64,000 nucleotides of DNA from contig NZ_CP014306.1 in the NCBI RefSeq assembly GCF_001557535.2, positions 1,984,001 to 2,048,000 of the forward strand, in the 5' to 3' direction. The DNA is from Burkholderia sp. PAMC 26561 (lineage in GTDB: Bacteria; Pseudomonadota; Gammaproteobacteria; Burkholderiales; Burkholderiaceae). This document shows, in pieces, positions 27,454-37,976 of the stretch. The notes beneath the pieces are model-generated. The model searched no databases, was not told the origin of the DNA, and was given only the letters and a program-made list of their open reading frames with translations. Both the position numbers and the translations under genes were made by a program. Position 1 is the stretch's first letter, and every line of letters starts with the position of its first letter.

Positions 27454-28469
27454 TGCGCATTCCTCACCCGCAAGCGCGGATTCAGCACCACGTACAACCC
27501 GTCGGCGATCAGATTGGCCGTCGTATAGATCACGCCGATGGTCAGCACGCCCGCTTCGAGCATCGGGAAGTCCTTGCCCTTCGCGGCGTTGTAGATCAGC
27601 GAGCCGATGCCCTGGTAATGGAACAGCGTCTCCACGACGACCAGGCCGCCGATCATGTAGCCGAGTTGCGTCGCGGCCACCGTGACGGTCGGCAGCAGCG
27701 CATTGCGCAACACGTGCCGCATGATCACCACGCGGCGCGGCAAGCCCTTGAGGATCGCGGTGCGGGTGTAGTCGGCATCGAGTGCTTCCACGGTTCCCGC
27801 ACGCGCCATCCGGGCGATATACCCGAAGAACACGAGCACGAGCGGCAACACGGGCAGGATCAGATGCTGCAATTGAACCAGCACGTTCGACCCGGGCGGA
27901 TACGTCGCTTCGATTGGCAGCCATTGCAGCCAGATGCCGAACACGAGAATCAGCACAATCGACGATACGAACTCAGGCACGACCGTCGCCGACAACCCCG
28001 TGATGCTGATCGTCCGGTCGATCCAGCGGCCCTCGTGCAGCGCGGCGTACACGCCGCCGGCAATTCCCAGAGGCACCACGACGATAAACGCCAGCGCCCC
28101 GAGTTTCGCCGAGTTGAGCAGCGCAGCGCCGATGAAAGGCGCAACCGGCGCGCGATACGAATACGACTCGCCCATGTCGCCGCGAAGGAAATGGCCTATC
28201 CACGCGGCGTACTGCGTGAGCAACGGCCGGTCGACACCGAGTTGATGGTTGAGCGCAGCGACTGCGCGTGCGTCGGCGAGAGGGCCGAGGATTGCACGGC
28301 CGACATCGCCGGGAAGCAACTGGCCGCCCGCGAATACGATCACGGAAAGCAGCCACAGCGTGATTGCCGCCAGAAACAGCCGCACGCCGATAAACCGCGC
28401 AATGCGTAGTGCGCTGCCGTATTCACCGCGTGGCTTTGCAGCAGGTGCCGAAGTAGAGGCGGTGTTCAT
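27450..28469 (-). CDS. Peptide/nickel-family ABC permease, DppB type
   Basis: A 339-residue membrane protein with an initial helix after about residue 28 (RLFLAAITLWLLSVIVF), the conserved QLGVDRPLLTQYAAWIGHFLRGDMGESYSY segment in pieces, and the EAA motif region ALDADYTRTAILKGLPRRVVIMRHVLRNAL near residue 230. These are diagnostic of DppB/OppB. The N-terminal 25 residues are polar. It follows the binding-protein gene by 26 bases on the - strand and overlaps dppC. Confidence 0.93.
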   Translation of the reverse strand: MNTASTSAPAAKPRGEYGSALRIARFIGVRLFLAAITLWLLSVIVFAGGQLLPGDVGRAILGPLADARAVAALNHQLGVDRPLLTQYAAWIGHFLRGDMGESYSYRAPVAPFIGAALLNSAKLGALAFIVVVPLGIAGGVYAALHEGRWIDRTISITGLSATVVPEFVSSIVLILVFGIWLQWLPIEATYPPGSNVLVQLQHLILPVLPLVLVFFGYIARMARAGTVEALDADYTRTAILKGLPRRVVIMRHVLRNALLPTVTVAATQLGYMIGGLVVVETLFHYQGIGSLIYNAAKGKDFPMLEAGVLTIGVIYTTANLIADGLYVVLNPRLRVRNAQ

Positions 28470-28495
28470 GACTCAGGGCGTCCTCGGATCAACGG

Positions 28496-30181
28496 CTAGG
28501 CGCCGATGGTCGCGCGTTCGAAATACAACTGCGAAATGGCGTTGAAGCGCACGCCTTTCACGTTCGCCCGCGTGACGATCAACTGGTCGTAGAAGTACGG
28601 AATGACGACCGGGGTTTCGTCGAGCAGGAGCGTCTGAATCTGCCCCGACAGCTTTTTTTGCGATGCGACGTCGAGCGCCGCCACGAAATCCGCGACCAGC
28701 TTGTCGTACTGCGGGTTCTTGAAGTGCGCCGCGTTCCACGTGCCTTCGCTGGTAAGCGGCGCATTCAGGAACACATTGGGCACCCCGCGATGTCCGTAAT
28801 CCGTGATGCCGAGCGGCGAATCGAGCCAGTCCGATTTGCCATACGTTCCCGCGCCGTAATACAACTCCTGGCTCTCGACCTTCAATGTGATCTTGATGCC
28901 GATCGCCTTCGCCGCGTTCTGGATCACCACCGCGAGGTCGGGAATCTCCATGTACTTTTCGGTGGTGAGGGTGACATCGAAACCATTCGGCACGCCGGCG
29001 GCCGCGAGCAACTGCTTGGCTTTCGCCAAGTCCATCTTGCGTTGCGGCACGCTCAGATCGCTCGATGGAAACACCGGCGAGAACGGACTGTCGTTCCCAA
29101 GCGCGGCGTGCCCCTTGAACAGACCCTTCACGATCACTTCGCGATTCACCGCGAGGGCCAGCGCCTGACGCACGCGTTTGTCCTTGAAAGGACCGGTGTC
29201 GGTGCGCATGTGCATCTGTCGATGCGCGCTCGACTTCACGCCCAGCACCTTGAACTCGGGGTTCGTCATCATGCTCAGGCCGCCCTGGACGGTAAAGTCG
29301 CCCATCACGTCGGCCTGGCGTCCCTGCAGCGCGAGGAGTTCGGATTGTTCATCGGCGTAGAAGGAGAACTTGATGCGCTCCGGCAACGCCTTTTCGCCCC
29401 AATAATCGGGGTTCCGCACGAACGATGCACCCACCTTCGGCGTGTAGGACTCGAATTTGAACGGGCCCGTGCCGGGAAACGACTTCTCGTAGGTGCCGCT
29501 GAAATTCGCCGGCAGGATCACGGCGTTGTAGGTATCGGACGAAACGTAATACGGGAAATTGCCGTTCGGCGCATCGAGATGAAACTCGACCGTCATGTCG
29601 TCAGTGGCCTTCACCGACCCCTTCGACAACACGCCCTTCAGCACCGACAAAGCCGCCGAACCGCTGCCCGGATCGGCCAGACGGTTGAAGGTCGCGGCGA
29701 CGTCCTTGGCGGTCATCGACTGGCCGTCGTGGAATTTGACGTTCGGGCGCAGCTTGAACGTCCACACATCGCCCTTCGCGTTGGGTTTCCACGAAAGCGC
29801 GAGAGAAGGGCGCAGGACGAGCGCTTGGCCGTCGTCGTCGATCAGGAATTCGCCCGTCTGGTTGATCAGTGCGAGGCCGGCCGGATCGGTCACGGTCAGC
29901 GGATCGACCTGACCCGACGGTGTCAGATGCGCCACGCGGATCGTCGCGCCGGGTTTCCCGGCAGGCGCCTGGGCGCGTGCCGAAGGCATGCCGAGCAAGC
30001 CTCCCGCTGCCAACGCCGCCGTCGACAAACCCAGCAGGCTTGCGTGCCTGAGCAACTCGCGCCGCGAGAGCCGGCCGGCCTTGAATTCATCGATGGCATG
30101 GTTGCCCAGTTCTCCCGTTGAGTTGCGCGCTGCGTCGAGCGTGGAATCGGAGAAAAAGGGCGTGGTGACGGTTTTCTTCAT
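28496..30181 (-). CDS. Family 5 extracellular solute-binding protein (peptide/opine), Tat-type signal
   Basis: A 561-residue SBP_bac_5 protein. The N-terminal region contains GRLSRRELLRHASLLGLS followed by a hydrophobic run ending LLGMPSARAQA; the twin arginine suggests Tat export of a folded protein. Mature-domain landmarks are KPNAKGDVWTFKLRPNVKFHDG and the AKQLLAAAGVPNGFD segment typical of DppA/OppA. The start ATG 30181 (MKKTVTTPFF) follows GGACAGCCCG; an upstream in-frame GTG at 30229 is less likely. It heads the operon of two permeases and fused ATPases and captures the substrate in the periplasm. Confidence 0.9.
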   Translation of the reverse strand: MKKTVTTPFFSDSTLDAARNSTGELGNHAIDEFKAGRLSRRELLRHASLLGLSTAALAAGGLLGMPSARAQAPAGKPGATIRVAHLTPSGQVDPLTVTDPAGLALINQTGEFLIDDDGQALVLRPSLALSWKPNAKGDVWTFKLRPNVKFHDGQSMTAKDVAATFNRLADPGSGSAALSVLKGVLSKGSVKATDDMTVEFHLDAPNGNFPYYVSSDTYNAVILPANFSGTYEKSFPGTGPFKFESYTPKVGASFVRNPDYWGEKALPERIKFSFYADEQSELLALQGRQADVMGDFTVQGGLSMMTNPEFKVLGVKSSAHRQMHMRTDTGPFKDKRVRQALALAVNREVIVKGLFKGHAALGNDSPFSPVFPSSDLSVPQRKMDLAKAKQLLAAAGVPNGFDVTLTTEKYMEIPDLAVVIQNAAKAIGIKITLKVESQELYYGAGTYGKSDWLDSPLGITDYGHRGVPNVFLNAPLTSEGTWNAAHFKNPQYDKLVADFVAALDVASQKKLSGQIQTLLLDETPVVIPYFYDQLIVTRANVKGVRFNAISQLYFERATIGA

Positions 30182-30364
30182 CGGGCTGTCCGGTTCTGGG
30201 TTCGGTTGTTGTTCTTGACTCGACGACACTGCGCACGCCGGCGCGGCTCAAAGCAGCTTTCCGGCGCACATCCAGTTTAGCGGAGCAAATTACGTTCCGT
30301 TTCCGGCCCGCGTTTCGCTCGGCATTATTTTCGCCCTGGAAGAGGGTTATCCAAGCGCTATCTA

Positions 30365-30859
30365 TCAGTGCTGATGCGGATGTTTGTGGATCGGATCGAC
30401 CCAAAACACTTCTTCGGGCTGCTCCACGGCATCGATGTTCAGGTTCACCACGACCGCCTCGTTGTCGCTGCGCACGAGGACGCATTCGAGTGGTTCATCG
30501 GTCAGCGCGTTGATCTCCTGATGCGGCACGTAAGGCGGCACGAAGATGAAATCGCCCGGGCCGGCCTCGGCCGTGAATTCCAGGTGATTGCCCCATTTCA
30601 TGCGCGCCTGTCCGCGCACCACGTAGATCACGCTTTCGAGGGCTCCGTGATGATGCGCCCCGGTCTTGGCATTCGGATGGATCGTGACCGTGCCGGCCCA
30701 GATCTTCTGCGCGCCGACGCGCGCGGCATTGATCGCAGCCGCGCGGTTCATGCCGGGCGTCTGGGCCGTGTTGGTATCGAGCTGATCGCCCTTGATGACC
30801 TTGACGCCGTTCTCGCGCCAGTCGGTGTGATCGTGGTCATGTTGCTGTTCGTCGCTCAT
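30365..30859 (-). CDS. Cupin-domain protein
   Basis: A 164-residue single-domain cupin. Motif 1 is IHPNAKTGAHHHGALESVIYVVRG, with the HHH and Glu metal ligands; motif 2 is GDFIFVPPYVPHQEIN with the last His. Both ends are His-rich (EQQHDHDHTDW and HKHPHQH). It may bind a metal such as Mn or Fe and be an uncharacterised isomerase, dioxygenase or small-molecule binder; the function is unknown. ATG 30859 is preceded by GGGAG. It lies downstream of the EF-G gene, from which a terminator separates it. Confidence 0.88.
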   Translation of the reverse strand: MSDEQQHDHDHTDWRENGVKVIKGDQLDTNTAQTPGMNRAAAINAARVGAQKIWAGTVTIHPNAKTGAHHHGALESVIYVVRGQARMKWGNHLEFTAEAGPGDFIFVPPYVPHQEINALTDEPLECVLVRSDNEAVVVNLNIDAVEQPEEVFWVDPIHKHPHQH

Positions 30860-30892
30860 TCTGTCTCCCGCTGGCCGATGGATAAACGCATG

Positions 30893-30939
30893 AAAAAGTC
30901 CGCTGCCACCGGCAAAAAACAGCCGACTTCAGCGGACTT
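30893..30939 (-). terminator. Rho-independent terminator downstream of the EF-G gene
   Basis: Arms AAGTCCGCTG (30896-30905) and CAGCGGACTT (30930-30939) are a perfect inverted repeat with a 24-base loop; on the - strand the stem is followed by a T-run (30893-30897). Confidence 0.8.
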
Positions 30940-30993
30940 CAGCAAACTTCGCTTTGAATCTAGCTCTGCATCAAGCTCCAAACTCGACGATGT

Positions 30994-33099
<2,106 letters not shown>

Positions 33100-33306
33100 T
33101 TGAACCTCCTGTTGATTGGATGGAGCTTTTTGTTGCCGAACCGGCCGAATGCTGAAAATGGCGGTTTGGCGGCTCCGGAGCGAAGCGCTATGCGTGTTTC
33201 GCTGGTTTATCAGGATAGCGCGTCGAGGCTCTCTTTGCAGGAATCTTGCCAGCCCGCCAAAAACGGCGAATAAGTGCGCTGGAGGCGCCTCGCGCGTCCC
33301 ACAACG

Positions 33307-33344
33307 CAAAAAGCCGGCGCGCGCCCGAAAGCGACAGCCGGCTC
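33307..33344 (-). terminator. Rho-independent terminator downstream of the DUF192 gene
   Basis: Stem arms AGCCGGC (33312-33318) and AGCCGGCT (33336-33343) enclose a 17-base loop and are followed on the - strand by TTTTT. It separates the DUF192 gene from the EF-G promoter. Confidence 0.8.
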
Positions 33345-33391
33345 CAAAGTCATTTACGGGCGCGGCCGGGGATTCCAGGCGCCGGAGTGCG

Positions 33392-33916
33392 TTACTGCAC
33401 GGGCGGCAATCCCTCGATCTTCATTCCAGGCTTGATTCCCTTTGCGGTGAACCAGCCCTTGCTCATCTCAAGCGCGTACACGCCGTTGTTGCGTGGGCAA
33501 TGGTTGTTCTCCGTCTCGGCCTGCATTTCATCGATATCCGTCACCGTGCCGTCCTCGCGAATAAAAGCAATCGACAGCGGGATCAACGTGTTTTTCATCC
33601 AGAAGCAATGCACGGCACGTTCGTTGAACACGAACAGCATGCCTTCGTTGGGCGCGAGCTTCGTGCGATACATCAGGCCTTGCTCGCGATCGGCGTCGGA
33701 TGAAGCAATGGCGGCGTCGATCACATACATGCCGGCCGTGAGCTTGGTGTGCGGAAAGTCTCCGGGTTGCTTGGCGCCCGGCGGCATTTGCTGCGCGTGT
33801 GCGCCAAGCGAAATGAGCGGCATGGCAACCACGACGAGCGCACGGCGAACCAGACGGCCAAGGTTGAACGACGGGATTGAGCGGGGGGACATCGATGAAG
33901 ACCACGAAAGACGCAC
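33392..33916 (-). CDS. Secreted DUF192 protein
   Basis: A 174-residue protein with a hydrophobic signal segment ([16 protein letters not shown]) and a mature DUF192 domain containing [41 protein letters not shown] and [21 protein letters not shown]. The family is an uncharacterised small beta-fold found exported in many proteobacteria. Start was set at a GTG (33916) because GAGGAG lies exactly 7 bases before it; the ATG at 33964 has no such site and an internal ATG at 33892 is also possible. No functional link to neighbours is visible. Confidence 0.85.
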   Translation of the reverse strand: MRLSWSSSMSPRSIPSFNLGRLVRRALVVVAMPLISLGAHAQQMPPGAKQPGDFPHTKLTAGMYVIDAAIASSDADREQGLMYRTKLAPNEGMLFVFNERAVHCFWMKNTLIPLSIAFIREDGTVTDIDEMQAETENNHCPRNNGVYALEMSKGWFTAKGIKPGMKIEGLPPVQ

Positions 33917-33991
33917 GGCGAAACTCCTCACGGGATAAAGCCGGTAGACTGAATGATCCGGCATGACTGGCGCATGTTACTTGAGCACGTG

Positions 33992-34031
33992 CAAAAAGAA
34001 AAAGGCAGAACCTCTGAAGGTGTCTGCCTTT
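33992..34031 (-). terminator. Rho-independent terminator of the Lys/His-rich peptide gene
   Basis: On the - strand the arms AAAGGCAGA and TCTGCCTTT (34023-34031 and 34001-34009) form a stem extended by ACC/GGT, followed by a T-rich run at 33992-34004. Confidence 0.7.
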
Positions 34032-34103
34032 AATGTCGCGTGAGCGACAGCACTACTTGGTATTAGCGTCGCGTTGCCGCGATCTATGACCAATTGATGC
34101 GAC

Positions 34104-34298
34104 TTACTCCGACGCGGCCGAAGCTGCAGCAGCCGAAGCTGCCTTCTTGTGCGTAGCCTTCTTGTGGGTCGACTTCTTGTGTGCCGACTTGTGAGCGGTC
34201 GAAGCAGCTGCAGGAGCCGATGCTTCCGGTGCCGAAGCTTGTGCGAATGCAGCCGTTGCGAACAGGCCAGCGACGAGAGCAGCGATCAGTTTGTTCAT
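34104..34298 (-). CDS. Small secreted Ala/Lys/His-rich repeat protein
   Basis: A 64-residue product: signal peptide MNKLIAALVAGLFATAAFAQA, then Ala/Ser/Pro-rich spacer and a core of HKK-x-THKKATHKKA repeats ending in an Ala-rich tail. It begins 6 bases after GAGGATTCACAAC. The exported basic peptide is common in Burkholderia genomes and has no assigned function; nucleic-acid, lipid or metal binding by the His/Lys repeats is only a suggestion. It has its own terminator and a 350-base promoter region. Confidence 0.75.
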   Translation of the reverse strand: MNKLIAALVAGLFATAAFAQASAPEASAPAAASTAHKSAHKKSTHKKATHKKAASAAAASAASE

Positions 34299-34648
34299 GT
34301 TGTGAATCCTCAGCTTTAGTTTGATTTAACCTTATGACCCGGTCGATGGAGTCATGTCGGTAAACGAGCCATCCACCTTTTGGTTGACAGGGGTCTCGAA
34401 CAAAAATGTCGATCCCGCTGCGAGCACTTGAACCTTACGTAAAGCCTTCATAAAAGGGTTGTTCGTTGCAGTTCTTCGCTAATGCCGGATGGCGTTTTAA
34501 GGCATCTGCTGCGAATAACGCCGCATGCGGTGAGTCGGTTGACGTGAGTTTTTATGGGATAACGCAAGGCGGTCAGCAGAAGATCGTTTGGAAGCCGAAA
34601 TTAATTCGTAATGTGGTGCGCGCGATGCAACACTCAAACGGGCATCAA
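34299..34648. other. Intergenic region upstream of the Lys/His-rich peptide gene
   Basis: About 350 bases between the rluE stop and the peptide start. The + strand frame 34466-34693 (75 codons) has no recognised homology, start site or codon signal and overlaps rluE. A short inverted pair (GACTCCATCGACCGGGTC region, 34336-34354) lies near the 5' end. I see no firm gene. Confidence 0.5.
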
Positions 34649-35263
34649 TTAAACGATGCCGTTCCAGGGCGCACGAGCGGGCAGGTTCATTGATGCGCCG
34701 GGTGCGAGGCCGAGGCCGAAGACATCGAGCGCGCCTATGCCGGTGCGCACCAGCCGCAAAGTCGGATACCCGACGGCCGCCGTCATGCGGCGTACTTGCC
34801 GGTTTCGCCCTTCAGTAATCGATAACTCGATCCACGTCGTCGGGATGGCGGCGCGGTATCGAATGGGCGGGGTGCGCGGCCAAAGCGCTTCCACCGACTC
34901 GACCAACTTCACCTTGCATGGGCGCGTGACGAAATCTCCCAGATCGACGCCTGCGGCCAGCCGTTCGAGCGCGGCGGCATCGGGCGCGCCTTCGACTTGC
35001 GCCCAATATCGTTTCACGAGTTTGTGACGCGGTTCTGAAATGCGCGCCTGAAGCGCGCCGTCGTCGGTGAGCAGGAGCAGGCCTTCGCTGTCGGTATCGA
35101 GCCGGCCCGCGGGGTACACGCCGGGCGTGTCGATCCATTCAGCAAGCGACGGATGTTTCTCGTGCGCTGAAAACTGGCAGATCGTGCCGAACGGTTTATT
35201 GAGCGCAATCAGCGGCATGGCGTCTGGTGCAGTGTCGGTGCGGTAAATGGCGAATGCCGGCAT
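34649..35263 (-). CDS. rluE: RluE-type 23S rRNA pseudouridine synthase
   Basis: A 204-residue RsuA/RluB/E/F-family pseudouridine synthase without an N-terminal S4 domain, as in RluE, which modifies U2457 of 23S rRNA (E. coli numbering). The catalytic aspartate is in [15 protein letters not shown], with the downstream [25 protein letters not shown] segment supporting the family. It may start at the internal ATG 35218 ([12 protein letters not shown]), which would give 189 residues; the longer start was kept because the intervening residues are in frame and no ribosome site favours either. The gene is monocistronic, divergent from icd. Confidence 0.88.
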   Translation of the reverse strand: MPAFAIYRTDTAPDAMPLIALNKPFGTICQFSAHEKHPSLAEWIDTPGVYPAGRLDTDSEGLLLLTDDGALQARISEPRHKLVKRYWAQVEGAPDAAALERLAAGVDLGDFVTRPCKVKLVESVEALWPRTPPIRYRAAIPTTWIELSITEGRNRQVRRMTAAVGYPTLRLVRTGIGALDVFGLGLAPGASMNLPARAPWNGIV

Positions 35264-35467
35264 CTTAATGCACCAACATCACGGAACCGGCATACGCGCC
35301 ATCCGGGCGGACGCTTCATACCGTGGGCTAGAATAGCCTTCGAAGCCGTATCGAACGTGCGCCGGCCTTGGCTGCAAGGCTGGCGACATTGTCTGGCTAC
35401 CTCTTTTTTTGCCACCGATTTCCGTGCATTTCCTTATCTAATAGTCCAGTTTGAATTGGAGTCGCTC

Positions 35468-36721
35468 ATGCCGTATCAGCACATCGTGGTTCCGACGGAG
35501 GGTGAGAAGATCACCGTCAACGCCGATTACACCCTCAATGTCTCCGACCAGCCGATCATTCCGTTTATTGAAGGCGACGGCACGGGCGTGGACATCACAC
35601 CGGTGATGATCAAGGTCGTCGACGCAGCCGTGGAAAAAGCGTACGGCGGCAAGAAGAAGATTCACTGGATGGAAATCTTCGCCGGGGAGAAGGCGACCAG
35701 GGTTTACGGCCCTGACGTCTGGCTGCCCGACGAAACGCTGGACGTGCTGAAGGAATATGTCGTTTCGATCAAGGGACCGCTCACCACGCCGGTGGGCGGC
35801 GGTATCCGGTCGCTCAACGTCGCGCTGCGCCAGCAACTCGACTTGTACGTCTGCCTGCGCCCGGTCCAGTACTTCAAGGGCGTACCGTCGCCGGTGCGCG
35901 AGCCGGAGAAGACCAACATGGTCATTTTCCGCGAGAACTCCGAGGACATCTACGCCGGTATTGAATGGCCGGCGGAGTCCGAAGGCGCGAAGAAGATCAT
36001 CAAGTTCCTGCAGGAAGAGATGGGCGTGAAAAAGATCAGGTTTCCGGAGACATCGGGTATCGGGATCAAGCCGGTGTCGCGTGAAGGCACGGAGCGCCTG
36101 GTTCGCAAGGCAATCCAGTACGCACTCGACAACAACCGCAGTTCGGTCACGCTCGTGCACAAGGGCAACATCATGAAGTTCACGGAAGGCGCATTCCGTG
36201 ACTTTGGCTACGCGCTCGCGCAAAAGGAGTTCGCGGCCGAGCTGATCGATGGCGGCCCGTGGATGAAGATCAAGAACCCGAAGGGTAATGACGTTGTATT
36301 GAAGGACGTGATCGCGGACGCCTTCTTGCAGCAGATCCTGTTGCGTCCCGCCGAATACGATGTGATCGCCACGCTCAACCTGAACGGTGACTACGTTTCC
36401 GACGCTCTGGCGGCGCAAGTTGGCGGAATCGGCATTGCGCCGGGCGCGAACATGTCGGATTCGGTCGCCATGTTCGAAGCTACACATGGCACGGCGCCGA
36501 AGTACGCGGGCAAGGATTACGTGAATCCTGGCTCGGAGATTCTTTCGGCGGAAATGATGCTGCGCCATATGGGCTGGATCGAAGCCGCCGACATCATCAT
36601 CAAGTCGATGGAAGCATCGATCCTGCAAAAACGCGTCACCTATGACTTCGCACGCCAGATGGAAGGCGCGACTCAAGTGTCGTGTTCAGGGTTCGGGCAG
36701 GTGCTGGTCGAGAATATGTAG
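35468..36721 (+). CDS. icd: NADP-dependent isocitrate dehydrogenase
   Basis: A 417-residue homodimeric TCA-cycle enzyme oxidising isocitrate to 2-oxoglutarate. The isocitrate-binding segment [12 protein letters not shown] has S115 (the AceK phosphorylation site), N117 and R121; other landmarks are the Mg-binding VIADAFLQQ and the cofactor segment [15 protein letters not shown]. The ATG 35468 gives the standard MPYQHIVVP beginning; the longer reading from 35357 was rejected. It is followed by a terminator at 36753 and converges on a cold-shock gene. Confidence 0.97.
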   Translation: MPYQHIVVPTEGEKITVNADYTLNVSDQPIIPFIEGDGTGVDITPVMIKVVDAAVEKAYGGKKKIHWMEIFAGEKATRVYGPDVWLPDETLDVLKEYVVSIKGPLTTPVGGGIRSLNVALRQQLDLYVCLRPVQYFKGVPSPVREPEKTNMVIFRENSEDIYAGIEWPAESEGAKKIIKFLQEEMGVKKIRFPETSGIGIKPVSREGTERLVRKAIQYALDNNRSSVTLVHKGNIMKFTEGAFRDFGYALAQKEFAAELIDGGPWMKIKNPKGNDVVLKDVIADAFLQQILLRPAEYDVIATLNLNGDYVSDALAAQVGGIGIAPGANMSDSVAMFEATHGTAPKYAGKDYVNPGSEILSAEMMLRHMGWIEAADIIIKSMEASILQKRVTYDFARQMEGATQVSCSGFGQVLVENM

Positions 36722-36752
36722 GCGTGCAACTGGACATGTAGTAAATGGCTGA

Positions 36753-36788
36753 GGCCCCGATGCAACCGAAAGGCATCTGGGCTTTTTT
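36753..36788 (+). terminator. Rho-independent terminator of icd
   Basis: Arms GCCCCGATGC (36754-36763) and GCATCTGGGC (36773-36782), one mismatch, then TTTTTT. Confidence 0.85.
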
Positions 36789-36809
36789 CGTCCGTTTCCC
36801 GTCCCAAAA

Positions 36810-36838
36810 CAAAAAAACCCGGCTCGCAGCCGGGTTTC
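36810..36838 (-). terminator. Rho-independent terminator of the cold-shock gene
   Basis: AACCCGGCT and AGCCGGGTT (36816-36836) enclose CGC; read on the - strand the stem is followed by TTTTTTT. It faces the icd terminator in the convergent gap. Confidence 0.88.
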
Positions 36839-36862
36839 GAGGACTGTGCGCTTTTCGAACGG

Positions 36863-37069
36863 TCAGGCAGATTCCTGGATGTTCGATGCCTGTTTGCCCT
36901 TTGGTCCCTGGACAATCTCGAAGCTGACCTTCTGGCCCTCCTTGAGCGTCTTGAAACCATTCATCTGTATCGCCGAGAAATGTGCAAACAGATCTTCGCC
37001 GCCTTCATCGGGCGTGATGAATCCGTAGCCTTTCGCGTCGTTGAACCATTTGACCGTACCTGTTGACAT
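36863..37069 (-). CDS. Cold-shock protein (CspA family)
   Basis: A 68-residue single OB-fold nucleic-acid chaperone. RNP-1 is KGYGFITP and RNP-2 is DLFAHFS; the protein runs [14 protein letters not shown] to [12 protein letters not shown], the usual length. It melts RNA secondary structure, typically on cold or stress. Start ATG 37069 follows GAGGGGACGTG. The long upstream region may give the extended leader typical of csp mRNAs. Two in-frame upstream codons in the longer reading are not needed. Confidence 0.96.
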   Translation of the reverse strand: MSTGTVKWFNDAKGYGFITPDEGGEDLFAHFSAIQMNGFKTLKEGQKVSFEIVQGPKGKQASNIQESA

Positions 37070-37661
37070 CACGTCCCCTCTTACTCTCGTCGCTACCACG
37101 AGCACGCTCGAAAAGCTTGACGACCCACTATGTGAGCCGCCCCCTCCTCACAAGCTCACCTCGGCCTTTCTTCACCTGAAACGCTTCGGAAAAAAGTGCC
37201 AATTTGATTGTTTAATCTCTTAAATCAGGTGTCAAGAAAATTTTGAGATGGCCGTAAAGCCGTTGTAAATGCCTCATTTCAAGGGTTTTTCCCGCTTTGC
37301 GCGTATCCCGCCGCACAAGCACGCCATCTTGAAAAGTCGCATAATCGACGCACATGCAGTACAGGCAGGAAGCGGCACGAGACGTGCGCAATGTTGGCGG
37401 GCCGTATCGCTTGTACGAGCCGCAGCAAAGTCGTCCAGGAAGTGACCAGGGCAGGCCGCACAAGGTGAACAATTCGTTTTTTTGAGAGCTGTGCGATACT
37501 GGATTCAACGGTGTTTCAAGAGGGCCGGTTCGGTAAAAAGAGCCGGCGGGATTCAGCAAGCGACAGGTCGCGCGAAGTGTGCGGCGACATCGATTCGGCC
37601 CCTACGGCGAACGGAGTTTTGGCGAGATGGCGAGCCTGTCCAAGTTGTTTAGAATGGGCGT
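37070..37661. other. Divergent region between the cold-shock gene and clpS
   Basis: The 592 bases include the leader and promoter of the cold-shock gene (37070-37240, AT-rich at 37180-37245) and the promoter side of clpS. A 115-codon - strand frame at 37212-37559 has composition unlike a real gene (Cys/Leu/Arg-rich, no homology) and was not called. No repeat or RNA gene is evident. Confidence 0.55.
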
Positions 37662-37976
37662 ATGGCGATCAATCCCAACAAGCAGGATGGCACCGTACTG
37701 GAGCGGCAGGAACAGAAGCTCAAACAGCCGTCCATGTACAAAGTGGTGCTGTTGAATGACGACTTCACGCCGATGGAATTCGTCGTGTTCGTCGTGCAGG
37801 AACATTTCAATAAGGATCGTGAGACTGCGACGCAGATCATGCTGAAGGTTCATCGCGAAGGCAGGGGAGTTTGTGGGGTCTATACGCGGGACATCGCGTC
37901 GACCAAAGTTGAGCAAGTCGTTAGCCACGCGAGGCAAGCGGGTCATCCGCTGCAGTGTGTGATGGAGGAAGCATGA
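37662..37976 (+). CDS. clpS: ClpS, N-end-rule adaptor for ClpAP
   Basis: A 104-residue adaptor that binds N-degron substrates and delivers them to ClpA. The core [21 protein letters not shown] contains the conserved NDD-x-T and the following helix, and [16 protein letters not shown] and [16 protein letters not shown] are also present; the flexible tail of residues 1-24 is usual. Its TGA overlaps the clpA ATG (ATGA), giving translational coupling. Confidence 0.97.
   Translation: MAINPNKQDGTVLERQEQKLKQPSMYKVVLLNDDFTPMEFVVFVVQEHFNKDRETATQIMLKVHREGRGVCGVYTRDIASTKVEQVVSHARQAGHPLQCVMEEA

Noticed and set aside
26597..27460. N-terminal extension of the fused ATPase frame to 978 codons
   Set aside because: The first 288 codons read a shadow frame of the DppC gene; the ATG at 26596 overlaps the permease stop as in the rest of the operon.
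34466..34693. 75-codon + strand frame in the gap next to rluE
   Set aside because: No homology recognised, no ribosome site, and it runs into the rluE gene on the other strand.
37212..37559. 115-codon - strand frame upstream of clpS
   Set aside because: Cys/Leu/Arg-rich product with no known domain, overlapping the csp promoter region and the clpS leader; unlikely to be a gene.
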